Of a DNA stretch of 64,000 bases, positions 13,072 through 23,180 are shown one piece after another (position 1 is the first letter of the stretch; each line of letters starts with the position of its first letter). The DNA is from Tricholoma matsutake (Eukaryota > Basidiomycota > Agaricomycetes > Agaricales > Tricholomataceae). The notes under the pieces were generated by a model that had not been told where the DNA came from, did no database searches, and saw only the letters and a program-made list of their open reading frames with translations. The stretch lies in the NCBI GenBank assembly GCA_026075535.2, contig AP026548.1:310001-374000 (forward strand), in the 5' to 3' direction. A program made the position numbers and the translations under genes.

Positions 13072-13237
13072 GTCGCTAGGGAGTGTGTTTGGCGAAAATG
13101 GCGGCGTAATAAAGGCAAGATTATCTGGAACGGTGTGTAGGGACTGTGTGGAGCTTTGGGAAGCATCGTCCAGTCCGTACCTGCCTATCTTGGGCAGCGC
13201 GTTCGCGATTTTCGGGCCTTAGGGGAGAGTTTTCTAC

Positions 13238-13663
13238 TATAAGGGCAACCTAAGCCTCTAGCAAAGGGAAATCCGAAGTTAAAATTATACTACATAGTAC
13301 AGGCATTGGGGACACACATAGCAAAGGGAAATCCGAAGAGAAAACTCTAAGGATCCCCTTGCTGATGCCCAGTATATGTGAAGACGACAAAAATCAAATA
13401 TAACCTAAAAATAGAAAAAGGCGGAGATAGGCGGATCAAGGCCGCCGAATGACATCATACTAAGGGGTATGTGTCGGAAGGGGTACTCTGCCTCTAAATA
13501 TAAAAGTGTCAACATGTACAAACATGATAGCAAGGGAAAATTAGTAATAAAATCCGGAAAAATCATAGAAAATGAAGAATAGAAGGAAACAAGGTGGGGA
13601 AAAATATAGGACAAACATAAAAAATAGGAAAAACACACAGGGCACCCCCCTAGTCCCCTTACA
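13238..13663 (-). repeat. 5' LTR of element B
   Basis: 426-bp LTR, 13 differences from the copy at 7617-8042 by hand count. Its outer end abuts the right-hand GTGCC target duplication (13664-13668). Confidence 0.93.
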
Positions 13664-13668
13664 GTGCC

Positions 13669-13829
13669 CCCATTATCAGGATATCCGCATGCTCACCCCC
13701 AAGGGGCAAGATGAACTCCTCCAGGACCTGTTGGTGCTTGTAGATGTCGAGGAAGCACAGGGTCAGGTTGCAGAGGAGGTCAAATTAGAGGGTGTAGAGG
13801 AGCAGGATTTTTCTATTTGCAGCAAGTGA
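13669..13829 (+). pseudogene. gag: Element A gag, 3' part
   Basis: Continuation of element A gag after the nested insertion. It begins with the residues following the CCHC knuckle (HYQDIRMLTPKGQDELLQDL) and ends at TGA 13827-13829 after ICSK. The pol frame begins 12-13 nt upstream in the -1 frame, the same overlap as in element B, which suggests the gag-pol overlap is an original feature of the family. Confidence 0.88.
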
Positions 13830-16800
13830 ATTGTACGCCCTTGTTGCCTGTCCATAACCACTTTGAAGTTTTGTCAGTTGAATCCCCAGAGAATGAATCT
13901 GATTTCATGACTATTCCCCTCTCTGAACCTTCAAAGTCGGGTGAAGACATACCTGCCCCTCCTCTCTCTACCTCTACCTCATGCCCCAAAACTAAATCAT
14001 GGGAGCGCAAACTACCACGCAAATATATTTTTGCATCCACTCCCTCTGCACACTCCTTGAACCTGGCAATCGAACTACAGACTACTGACACTGGACAGAT
14101 ACTTGGTGTCTCTGCGCTCCTAGACTCTGGTGCTACTGGTCTCTTCATTGACACTGACCTCGCACAACAACATCGCCTGAATACTTGCTCACTCTCGCAT
14201 CCGATACCTGTTTATAATGTGGATGGATCCCCAAATGAAGCTGGTGCCATCCAAGAGGTTGTGGATGTGGTCCTCCGTTACAAAGATCATAGTGAGCATA
14301 CACCTTTTGCTGTCACTCAGTTAGGGAAGCAGAAGGTGATTTTGGGCTATCCGTGGCTTTGAGACCATAGCCCAGATGTTTACTGGCATACTGGGGAGGT
14401 CACCATGAGCTGATGTCCATCCAGCTGTCGCACCTGTTTCACAGAAGCCAGACAAGAGCGCTGCGGACAAAGGGCCTCAGTACGACGCACTCAGAAGTGT
14501 TGTGCTGGACCCCTACCTCTGCCTGATGTGGAGTTGGAGGGGGTTCCTGATCTGATAACAGACTCAGATGATGATGAGGAGGAAGCAGAGGAAGTTGAAG
14601 AAGGGGATTGGATTTTCTACACTGCGATTCGTCCATCGCATGAGTGTGTGCTACATCGAACATATCCCAGCGCCTTGCTGAGGCCTTCCACACAAACAAT
14701 ACTGCTAAATCCTCTACTGACTCCTTACTCCCTCATCTTCATGAGTTTGAGGACGTGTTCTCCAAGGAATCATTCGATTCTCTCCCTGCACACAAGCCAT
14801 GGGATCACACCATCGAACTCATCCCGGGTGCAACCCCTTCCTCCTGCAAGGTCTATCCTCTTTCTCCCAAGGAACAGTGACAGCTCGACCAATTCATCAA
14901 CAAACACCTAACCTCTGGACATATTCGACCATCCAAATCGCCCATGGCCTCTCCCTTTTTCTTTGTCAAGAAGAAAGATGGCTCACTTTGTCCAGTTCAA
15001 GACTATAGAAGGCTCAACAACATCACAGTCAAAAATCGCTACCCGCTACCCCTCATCTCCGAACTTGTGAACCAACTCCATGGAGCACGATACTTCACCA
15101 AACTCAATGTCCATTGGGGTTACAATAATGTGAGGATAAAGGAGGGAGATGAGTGGAAGGCAGCCTTTTGTACCAACCATGGTATTTTTGAACTGCTCAT
15201 CATATTCTTTGGCCTTACTAATAGTCCTGCCACCTTCCAGACCATGATGAACGACATCTTCCACGACCTCATCCTCGAGGGCATCATCTGTATCTACCTC
15301 GATGATATCCTCATCTTCACTCACACAGTGGAAGAGCATCGTCGCATTATGCACCTTGTCTTGGACCGACTTCGACAGTACAAACTCTACCTTCACCAGG
15401 ACAAGTGCGAGTTTGAGAAGACCAAGATCGAGTACCTCGGCCTGATTATCTCGGAGGGCCAGGTAGAGATGGATCCAGTCAAGGTGAATGGGGTCACGGC
15501 ATGGCCGACGCCCACGAACAAGAAAGAGGTGCAGTCCTTTTTAGGCTTCATCAATTTCTACCAGCGTTTTATCAAGGATTTCTCACATCACGCATGACCA
15601 CTGTTTGACTTGACTGGCAAGGCATGGCAGTGGGACAATTCACAGCAGGAGGTGTTTGAAAAGCTTAAAGAGATGGTCACTTCCACTCCCATCCTTACCT
15701 TTGCTGATGATTCGCGCCCTTTTTGTATAGAAGCCGACAGTTCTGACTTTGCGATGGGCACCGTGTTGTCTCAGCAGTCTCCAGAGGACCAGAAGTGGCA
15801 TCCTGTTGCGTTCTACTCCAAAAGCCTTAGTGCTGTGGAACGAAACTATGAGATCCATGACAAGGAGATGTTGGCAATAATGTGTGTGCTTGAGGAGTGG
15901 CGACACTTCCTTGAGGGTGCCCTACACAAGGTGGAAATTTGGACGGATCACAAGAATCTCGAGTACTTTATGATGGCCAAGAAATTGAACCGTTGTCAAG
16001 CTCATTGGTCCCTGTATCTATCCAGGTTCGACTTCTCCTTGCACCACCATCCAGGTCACAGCATGGGGAAGACCAATGCCCTCTCCCGACGTGTGGATAA
16101 CGGGGATGGTGGTGACGACAATCAAGACATTGTGTTGTTGCAGCCAAACCTGTTTATGATCTGGGCATTGGAAGGTATCGCACCCCAGGGCAAGGAGCGG
16201 GACATCCTATGTGACATCCGTTGTGCAAACCATAGTGGTTTATACAAGGATGTCGTGGCCCGAGCTGTTAAGGAACTGAGGAAGGGATCTACCCTCTCCT
16301 TACATGGGGCAGAGTGGGCTGAAAGGGAGGACTTGTTGTATTTGCGGGATTGCATCTATGTACCCAACGACCCAGACCTTTGTCGACGTATCATATCCCA
16401 ACACCATGACTCATGGATTGTGGGTCACCCTGGATGCTGGAAGACCTTGGAGCTCACCTCACGGAATTATTGGTGGCCGCAGATGTCACGGCTCATTGGT
16501 CAGTATTGTCATACTTGTGACCTTTGCTTACGCACCAAGATTCCTCATCACAAACCCATTGGTGAGCTACACCCTCTCCCTGTCCCAGAAAGTCATTGGG
16601 ATGTTGTCAGTGTCGACTTTGTGGTGGAGTTGCCAGAGTCGAACGGGTTTGATGCGGTGATGTGCACAGTTGATTCCACAGGGAAATGCGCTCACTTCAT
16701 TCCCACTCACACCACTGTCAGTGCCCTGGGTGCTGCCCGCCTCTATCTTCACCATGTCTGGAAACTACATGGACTCCCTGGTGCCTTCCTTTCTGACCAT

Positions 16801-17700
16801 GGCCCTCAGTTTGTAGCAGAGTTCACTTGTGAGCTGTACTGACTTCTGGGTATCAAACTTCTTGCTTCAACTGCTTATCACCCACAAACTGATGGCCAGA
16901 CCGAACGAGTCAACCAGCAGTTGGAGCAGTACATCCGTGTCTTCATCAATGAACGCCAGGACGATTGGGATGATCTCCTTCCCCTGGCCAAGTTTGGATA
17001 CAACAATCATGTCCATGCTTCCACTCAACAAACCCCCTTCTTCTTGGACACTGGATGGCATCCATGCATGGGATTCAAACCTCACCAAGCCCCCTCACAT
17101 ATTGAGACAGTGAATGAGTTCATGGAATGCATGAGGGACAGTTTGGAGGAAGCGAAGGCGGCCTTGGTGAAGGCAAAGGATGACATGGCACATTTCTACA
17201 ATCAACACCACTCTCCAATGCTGCAGTACAAGGTTGGTGATTGAGTTTATCTTGACTCCAGTGACATCTCCACTACCCGTCCATCCAAGAAACTCTCCCA
17301 TCGCTTCCTGTGACCTTTCCCCATTGTCAAGTGCATTGGAACACATGCCTATCATCTATGCCTCCCAGCCTCCATGTCTAGACTTCACCCAGTCTTCCAT
17401 GTTGTGAAACTCCTTCCAGCTCCCTCAGATCCTTTTCCAGGACACCGTTCATGACCACCACTGCCACCTACAGTCATGGAGGGAGAACCCCAGTATGAAG
17501 TCGAGTCAATCTTGGACAGCCAGTTACGTCGAGGGAAGCTCCAGTATTTGGTACACTGGAAGGGTTATGGGTATGAGAAGAACTCATGGGTCGAGGAGTC
17601 CGATGTGCACACCCCTCGGTTGGTCAAGGAGTTCCACCAATGGCACACTGCTGCACCACATTGCATTCAAGTCAGTGACTTTGGTCATATGCGATTTTGA
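13817..17700 (+). pseudogene. pol: Element A pro-pol
   Basis: Same domain order as element B: protease LLDSGATGLF (about 14115-14145), acidic linker, RT with YLDD (15295-15306), RNase H, zinc-binding integrase N-domain (GHPGCW...CHTCDLCL), DDE core (SVDFVVEL; LSDHGPQF; TERVNQQLEQ) and chromodomain (YEVESILD...VHWKGYGYEKNSWV, about 17493-17600). It is heavily broken: a one-base deletion near 14645 changes frame, and stops lie at 14360-14362, 14411-14413, 14878-14880, 15595-15597, 16840-16842, 17242-17244, 17311-17313 and near 17452. Those at 14360, 14411, 15595 and 16840 are CGA to TGA relative to B, and that at 14878 is TGG to TGA. Confidence 0.94.
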
Positions 17701-17721
17701 ATGCATTGGGGCAATGCATCT

Positions 17722-17735
17722 TAGAAGGGGGGTGA
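17722..17735 (+). other. Polypurine tract of element A
   Basis: AGAAGGGGGGTGA-type purine run directly abutting the 3' LTR; expected primer for plus-strand DNA synthesis. The counterpart in element B is AGAGAGGGGGTAA. Confidence 0.75.
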
Positions 17736-18098
17736 TGTAAGGGTACTAGAGGGTGTCCCACATGTTTCTCCTATTTTTTATGTTTGTCCTATATTTTTTC
17801 TCACCTCGTTTCCTTCTATTCTTCATTTTCTATGATTTTTCCCTTATTTTATTACTGATTTCCCTTTCTATCACATTTGTGCATGTTGACAGTTTTATAT
17901 TTAGAGACGGAGTACCCTTCCAACATCTACCCCTTGGTATTATGTCATGCGGCGGCCTTGATCAGCCTATCTCCCCCTTTTCTATTTTTAGTTATTATTT
18001 GATTTTTGCAGTTTTCACATATACTGGGCACTGGCAAAGGGATCTTTAGAGTTTTCTCTTTGGATTTCCCTTTGCTAGAGGCTTAGGTTGCCCTTATA
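17736..18098 (+). repeat. 3' LTR of element A
   Basis: 363 bp, TGTAAGGG...CCCTTATA, matching 6132-6494 with about 16 differences. Right flank is GTTAA. Confidence 0.93.
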
Positions 18099-19557
18099 GT
18101 TAAATACATTGTAAATATATATATATATGCCATGCATTCTAACAGGAAGGGGAGAGTCAGGGGAAGTGAAAAAGTGAAACTACAGACTCAAGAGTCAATT
18201 ATAAAATGCAGACAATGTTCAAGTTGCATCAATTGACATTTTCCACTCTCTTGCCTTTCACATCCCCTGGATATTAAAAGACCACTTGTATACAACTCTA
18301 GGATGGCTATACTACATGTTTTCCTCTTATTTTGTGGCCTCAAAGCCCCTCATCCTATCAGTCAGTGCTAAATGCATGATTGTTGCACATATCCACTTCC
18401 TACCAACTTCCAGGACCTTGAGCCTGATCTTAAACTAACAGTTGGAGGCCTACATTACCCTATAAATGGTTTCCACATGGTGTATATACCGGGTAAGCTC
18501 CTTCATGAATTCTCAAAACAATCTGATAACTCCATCATGATGTTACCCTAGATGTCCTTCCCCCTCCTGTTCAATTTGCCCTTGATATACAACCTTCAAG
18601 CTCACTGGAAGGGAGATAAATAAGTCCTAGTACTAGTAATGATGGATTTCCAGTGATTATTGCACCATGTTAATTGGCCAGAACACCAACTGGATGCCCA
18701 GTCTCCCTTTACAGAAAACCTGGTATGCCCCTCATCCCCCTGCCCTCAACAATCCCACCCCCACACTCAGCATGTAGAAAATCTCCTTTTTGGGGTGGAT
18801 GTTCCAAGGTATAGAGGGGTTTCTTCATGATACTCCTCCTCCCCTGTCTGTAACTTCGCTTTTTTCACTCTCCCTGACACTCCCCTTTTTATTATGAGGC
18901 ATGAGATATGAGATATGTATATTATTATGATTTACAATGTATCTAGCTGTATGTTTTGGGGTATCCTGCTTCGGCCTCCACTGAGCAAGCCTGAATTGAA
19001 GGACATCACACTGTAGTTGATTGAAAATGGCTCAATAAGGAAATATTATATTATAACAAAAATGTACAATATAAATGAATAATTGAAAGAAAGAGCAAAG
19101 GGAAATGTTGGGGAATGAGGGAAATAGCAAGTGCATTGTCGGGAACAGCGAGCACAAAGGTTTGATGGTGGCAGGAACTGCTCCCCACCATGATGGGACC
19201 TGCTTAAATAATCTCACTAACTAAATTAGGCTATTCCCATGGTCACGTGTCAGGAACAGCACAATTTGCATTTTAGTTCAAATTTATATGTCTGGTGATG
19301 GCTGACTAGCCGACCATTTTGAGGTTATGGCTGACCAAAACTCAGCTGATCACTCTAGCTTGCCATAATAATCAGCAAAAGTTTGATCAGAAATATGACA
19401 CAACCTGACACAACACATCCATGACACATTTGCAGCTCAGGCATGAATGAGTGAACAAAAGAGCCAAGCTGGACCAAACTTGTGTTGGGCACGTGCTGTC
19501 CACTCCATTTATAAGCTTTGGATATGGCTGCACACTCCATAACTACTTGTTTGATGA
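18099..19557. other. Intergenic, no recognisable gene
   Basis: Starts with a short (AT)n run, then unremarkable AT-rich sequence. Around 19075-19200 lies a diverged copy of a motif block (AAATGTTGGGGAATGAGG and following) also seen near 38990 and 56315. No coding motif recognised. Confidence 0.4.
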
Positions 19558-19855
19558 ATGATCATCATGACCACCACAATCAGTCTCAATTGTTGGATTG
19601 TCAGGGAAGATCCTAGTTACATCTTTCCAGTTGAACTTCAGGCGACAAAGACTGTTGGGGCTCTCAAGGATGCGATCAAGGAGAAAAAGCAGATCACATT
19701 CCAGCATGTCGATGCCGGCGCCCTTGTTCTCTGGAAGGTTTCCATCCCAACAGCAAACATCCTCTGTGGCCTTTGATGAAATTGTCATCACTTTTTGCCA
19801 AGCAACCTGTGGACGACCACCTTGATATAGTTGTAAAGGCTCCTCCTACCAGTGA
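19558..19855 (+). pseudogene. Crinkler-type (CRN) N-terminal header module, copy 1, broken
   Basis: The frame at 19558-19776 encodes a ubiquitin-like N-terminal header typical of Crinkler-family proteins: ISLNCWIV, FPVEL, TKTVGALKDAIKEKK and LWKVSIP. A frameshift near 19765 moves the continuation (LSSLFAKQPVDDHL, IVVKAPP) into another frame (about 19773-19845). In fungi and oomycetes this header is joined to diverse C-terminal enzyme domains; no such domain follows here before the second header starts. It is a relic and is only described, not reassembled. Confidence 0.72.
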
Positions 19856-19944
19856 GCTCCACACCTTGTCCATCTTCTTAACCATTCATTACTTCAGTAG
19901 TCACACCAAAGCTTGGTTTCCAAGCTGCATCCACCAATTCAACT

Positions 19945-20256
19945 CAATTGTCTGGTGCTTGGCGAACCTCACAGTCACATCTTCATGATCGTGATTGCAG
20001 ATGCCAAGAATGTCAGTGCCCTAAAGGACACAATCAAGGAGAAAAAGTAGATCGCATTCCAGCATGTCAATGCCTGTGCCCTTTTCTCTCGAAGGTTTCG
20101 ATCCCTGTTGACAATAGCCTAGAAGATACCCTCGGAAATCTAGTGGATGAACAATCATTATTGCCTGTGGAAGCATTATCTGAAGTATTTCCATCCTCTC
20201 CCAATCGAAAGCACCTGCACATCGTTGTAAAGCTTCTGCCAGTCGGTGAGTCCTAG
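19945..20256 (+). pseudogene. Crinkler-type header module, copy 2, truncated by LTR fragment
   Basis: A second header copy lies in the same direction about 90 bp further on: LNCLVLGEP (about 19939-19965), VSALKDTIKEKK (about 20010-20045), a TAG stop after the EKK block, then in another frame SIPVDNSLEDTLGNLVDEQ and LHIVVKLLP (about 20095-20250). Stops and a frameshift break it. Ten bases after the end an LTR fragment begins (20266), so any C-terminal domain has been displaced. Confidence 0.7.
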
Positions 20257-20265
20257 TGCCCTGTC

Positions 20266-20758
20266 TATAAGGGCAACCTCAGCCTCTAGCAAAGGGAAAT
20301 CCAAAGTTAAAATTATACTACATAGTACAGGGATTGGGGATGCACCTAGCAAAGATAAATCCGAAGAGAAAACTCTAAGGATCCCTTTGCCGATGCCCAG
20401 TATATGTGAAGATGACAAAAATCAAATAATAACCTAAAAATATAAAAGGTGGAGATAGGCAGATCAAAACCGCCAAATGACATCATACCAAGGGGTAGAT
20501 GTCAGAAGGGGTGCTCTGCCTCTAAATATAAAACTGTCAACATGCACAAACATGATAGAAAGGGAAAATTAGTAATAAAATCCGGAAAAATCATAGAAAA
20601 TGAAGAATAGAAGGAAATGAAGTGAGGAAAAATATAGAATGAATGTAAAAAATGGGAGGAACACACAGGGCACCCTTCTAGTCCCCTTACATCACCCCCT
20701 CTCTAAGATGAATCACCCCGATGCATTCGAAATCACATACAACCAAAGTCCATGACTT
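20266..20758 (-). repeat. LTR plus 3' internal stub of an element B-type chromovirus
   Basis: 20266-20691 is a 426-bp LTR of the longer B type, including the 63-bp extra stretch. It continues into about 65 bp matching the sequence just inside element B's 3' LTR (polypurine-type tract, then CCGATGCATTCGAAATC and AAAGTCCATGACTT), after which similarity stops. It is therefore a 3' end fragment, not a solo LTR. It truncates the Crinkler relic. Confidence 0.85.
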
Positions 20759-20793
20759 ATTTTTGCCCCCAAAATTTGGCTGGACATGAAATC

Positions 20794-21495
20794 TCATCTA
20801 AAAATCCCAAAAAATAGTGCAATTGATGCCTTTTGAAGAGCTGTATACTTGAAACATACATTATTCCTTAGCAATGTGGAATCTAACCCACAGCCTGCCT
20901 GAACACCTGTCTCAATTTCTTGGTCCAAGGCCTTGTATATGTCCAGGAAATGCATAGACAAAAGATGGGAGGTGACATGTGAATGAGACGATGAAGAGGT
21001 TGCTGGAATTTCCCCTTTCAGTGCCTCCTGGTATGCCCTGCTATTTTCATCTGTTTCATCCAGACAGTGTACAAAGTCATTTTTCAGTGATTTTATCAAC
21101 CCCTTCACCATAGTCAGCGCCGTTATTACATTTGAAATTGGAAATACCTTGGCTGGCTCCCAGGGTTTGAATGGGTCTGATGACAGTGTCAGCCATGGAA
21201 GGTGGCCCAAAAGACCAGAACCCTGGATCCCAGACAACTTATTGACATGGTCATCATATCAGCAATGGGACATGTCAATATATCTTTCCATCAACGATGC
21301 CAGAAAACTATGTGTGTTTGGGGTAGGTGGATCAACAAGTGCTAGTGTTAAATCATTGTAGCCAGTCAGGATGGAGGCAGCTTGCATTTTGAAAGGGAAA
21401 ATATTTGTGAGGGTGATAACTCCCCATTCCTGAGGTTCAAATATGCTGAAATTACAAGTCACTAACCCTAATTTGGTAAAGTGCCATCTTGGCAT
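20794..21495 (-). pseudogene. Uncharacterised minus-strand ORF with one in-frame stop
   Basis: Two ORFs (21495-21259 and 21237-20794) are in the same frame, separated by one TGA around 21259-21261, suggesting one gene with a recent stop. The product starts MPRWHFTKLGLVTCN and includes a Ser/His run and a Cys residue but no motif I recognise. It lies 36 bp beyond the LTR stub and may belong to the same minus-strand block as the large protein at 24.4-30.3 kb. Confidence 0.35.
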
Positions 21496-21542
21496 GAGGC
21501 ACAGAAAATGCCTATTTGTTTGGTTCTATCAACACAGAGCAT

Positions 21543-21612
21543 GCATGTGACAGTTCAGAACCATCACATGCACCTTAAACTAGGCATGTGATAGTTTAGA
21601 ACTATCACATGC
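21543..21612. repeat. Two copies of the 29-bp palindrome
   Basis: Copies at about 21543-21571 and 21583-21612 of a palindrome with arm GCATGTGAcaGTTC, a central base, then the inverse arm. The same motif forms the array at 30.4-32.5 kb on the other side of the Ulp1/sirtuin/large-protein block. Confidence 0.85.
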
Positions 21613-21687
21613 ACCTTACTTAAAGCAAGCATGATTCAGCTGAAAGCAATCAAAACTAAATGACTCTACCTCCACATCACATTTGCC

Positions 21688-21945
21688 ATGCAGCCATTCC
21701 AATCATCAAGTGAGGAAGCAATCTGGGAACTGGCATGCAATGAACCTTTCATGCCTCCTCCATGGCAGTGGACATTTGATGATGGGGTTGTGAAGTTTGG
21801 GTGTGACTTCTACCATGTGGACAAGTCAACACTATGTGAACTTGCTTTGCTTGATGTTCACTCGCAGTATTGGGAAACTACAAGTCCAGAGTATCTCTGG
21901 AGATATCATCGAGGGCTTCAGTACAATGTGGAAAATAGTTTTTGA
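21688..21945 (+). CDS. Small ORF upstream of the Ulp1 gene, function unknown
   Basis: 85-codon ORF (MQPFQSSSEEAIWELACNEP...) rich in Trp and acidic residues. It may be a 5' exon of the Ulp1 protease gene that follows on the same strand about 370 bp on, but no clean splice path was worked out. No motif recognised. Confidence 0.3.
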   Translation: MQPFQSSSEEAIWELACNEPFMPPPWQWTFDDGVVKFGCDFYHVDKSTLCELALLDVHSQYWETTSPEYLWRYHRGLQYNVENSF

Positions 21946-22311
21946 TCAGCAAGCACCAGCGCCACATCAACTTATCACACACCAGCATTTCTCAGGCCAT
22001 GGTTGCTGCGAGTGATTTTTATGAAGCTGCATGATAGCAAAGGAAGGAGGATGCTGGGGTATATTCTGAATAGTGTTTCCAAAGATGAGAATTTTTTAAA
22101 GTTACAAACAAGAAATCTCCAGGAAGATGGTATCATTTTGATCCTATGATGGTCCTGACCTGAGCTTATGCTTTTGCCAGATTGGAATGCAGTGATTTCT
22201 GACAAGCACCACCAGGCAGGGCTGTCCCATATGATTCAGATGATATGCTCCGAATGACAGATCCATCAGCACAGCAATACTGGATATTCATGGAATCTAC
22301 CTATTTTTTCC

Positions 22312-23156
22312 ATGATTACATCCAAAAGTCATAATAGCTCATCATCCTTGGGCACTATTCCAGCTGTGCTTCTCTACAAGTATGAAGTTGTGGAACAGAA
22401 ATGGGAGAACATTCTGGAGCTGTCAACTTTGCATATCTGGACAATTGCTAGGGTACCCTTTATGCACTCAGGCATCAAGAGATTGCTGCATGGACAGTGG
22501 CTTGATGACAATATCATTGATGCTTACTTGGGATTATGTAGATACCTGCGGCCGGATATCAAATTTATCTCAGCCCACTGGTTTCCTTCCCTTGAAAAAT
22601 GGGGCCTAGAAGTATCAAGCAAGTCAGTGGCTTGGGTGAGTTACCTTTTCAGTTTTGTTGAACCAGACTGAATTAGCTGTTGGCACCCAGATTTCAAAAA
22701 ATGAAACTAGTGTGGCAACTGCCATGAAAACCTTCACAGTGGTCATCACTATAATTAACCATCCTCAAGACCATTGGGTTGCTCTTAAGTTCAATCCAAA
22801 AAGCCCGGTTTTGGAGGTGTTCGATAGCATGGCACCCAAGCATGTCAAAAGGCGATTGGAGAAAATTGATAAGGTCAGATACCCACCATAGCAGTTACAT
22901 GGTTCTGATGCTCCCCTATAATAAGTAGATGATCTTACAACCACTGGGGTTGAATACTTGGCAAGTTAAGGCAGGAAAAAATGTTCCACAACAGCAGGGT
23001 TCTTCAGACTGTGGGGTTTATGCCTGTCAATTTGCCAAACATCTTGCCTTAGAAATTCCCTTTCAACAGTTATTGAGTAAGAAGCAGTGTGAGTGGATTA
23101 GGAAAACAATGGTTGTGGAGCTTGCAGATGGGCGTATACATGTTCCTTGGAGATAG
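22312..23156 (+). CDS. Ulp1-type cysteine protease (SUMO protease family, C48)
   Basis: Probable deSUMOylating protease. Catalytic landmarks are in the right order over three exon-like frames: the substrate-groove motif GQWLDDNIIDAYL (about 22494-22535), His in DHWVALKF (about 22770-22795), Asp in EVFDSM (about 22815-22832), and the nucleophile Cys in QGSSDCGVYACQFAKHL (about 22997-23050). A likely intron begins GTGAGT at about 22637 and another lies between about 22875 and 22930. The three catalytic residues are present, so it may be active, though the N-terminus is short and unplaced. Ulp1 domains are often carried by fungal DNA transposons as well as by host genes. It converges tail to tail with the sirtuin on the other strand, with the two stop codons about 25 bp apart. 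Confidence 0.75.
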
Positions 23157-23180
23157 TATATATTCCAGGATGTTGTTATA

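Larger units (their letters stand above)
7617..13663 (-). mobile_element. Ty3 chromovirus 'element B', nested antisense inside element A
   Basis: Complete 6047-bp chromovirus on the minus strand with 426-bp LTRs at both ends (13 differences by hand count, about 97% identity) and the same gene order as element A. It sits in A's gag and is flanked by GTGCC direct repeats, so it inserted after A. The pol frame is almost open, with two stops (9515-9517 and 11297-11299), both TGA where element A has CGA. Gag has three stops. Near-intact pol plus low LTR divergence makes it the younger of the two. Confidence 0.95.
6132..18098 (+). mobile_element. Ty3 chromovirus 'element A', split by nested element B
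   Basis: A Ty3-type LTR retrotransposon with order LTR-gag-protease-RT-RNase H-integrase-chromodomain-LTR, i.e. a chromovirus. The two 363-bp LTRs begin TGTAAGGG and end CCCTTATA and differ at about 16 positions by hand count (about 95.6% identity). The internal part is interrupted at 7616/13669 by the antisense element B. Excluding B and one copy of the target duplication, A would be about 5.9 kb. Coding is dead: one extra C in an eight-C run of gag (about 6870), a one-base deletion near 14645 and at least seven in-frame stops. No matching target duplication flanks A (ATGTG on the left, GTTAA on the right), so it may be old or a product of recombination between copies. Confidence 0.93.

Noticed and set aside
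6127..18103. Target-site duplication for element A
   Set aside because: Left flank ATGTG and right flank GTTAA do not match within a few bases of the LTR ends.
20266..20691. Solo LTR
   Set aside because: About 65 bp of internal 3' sequence continues beyond the LTR, so it is a truncated element end.
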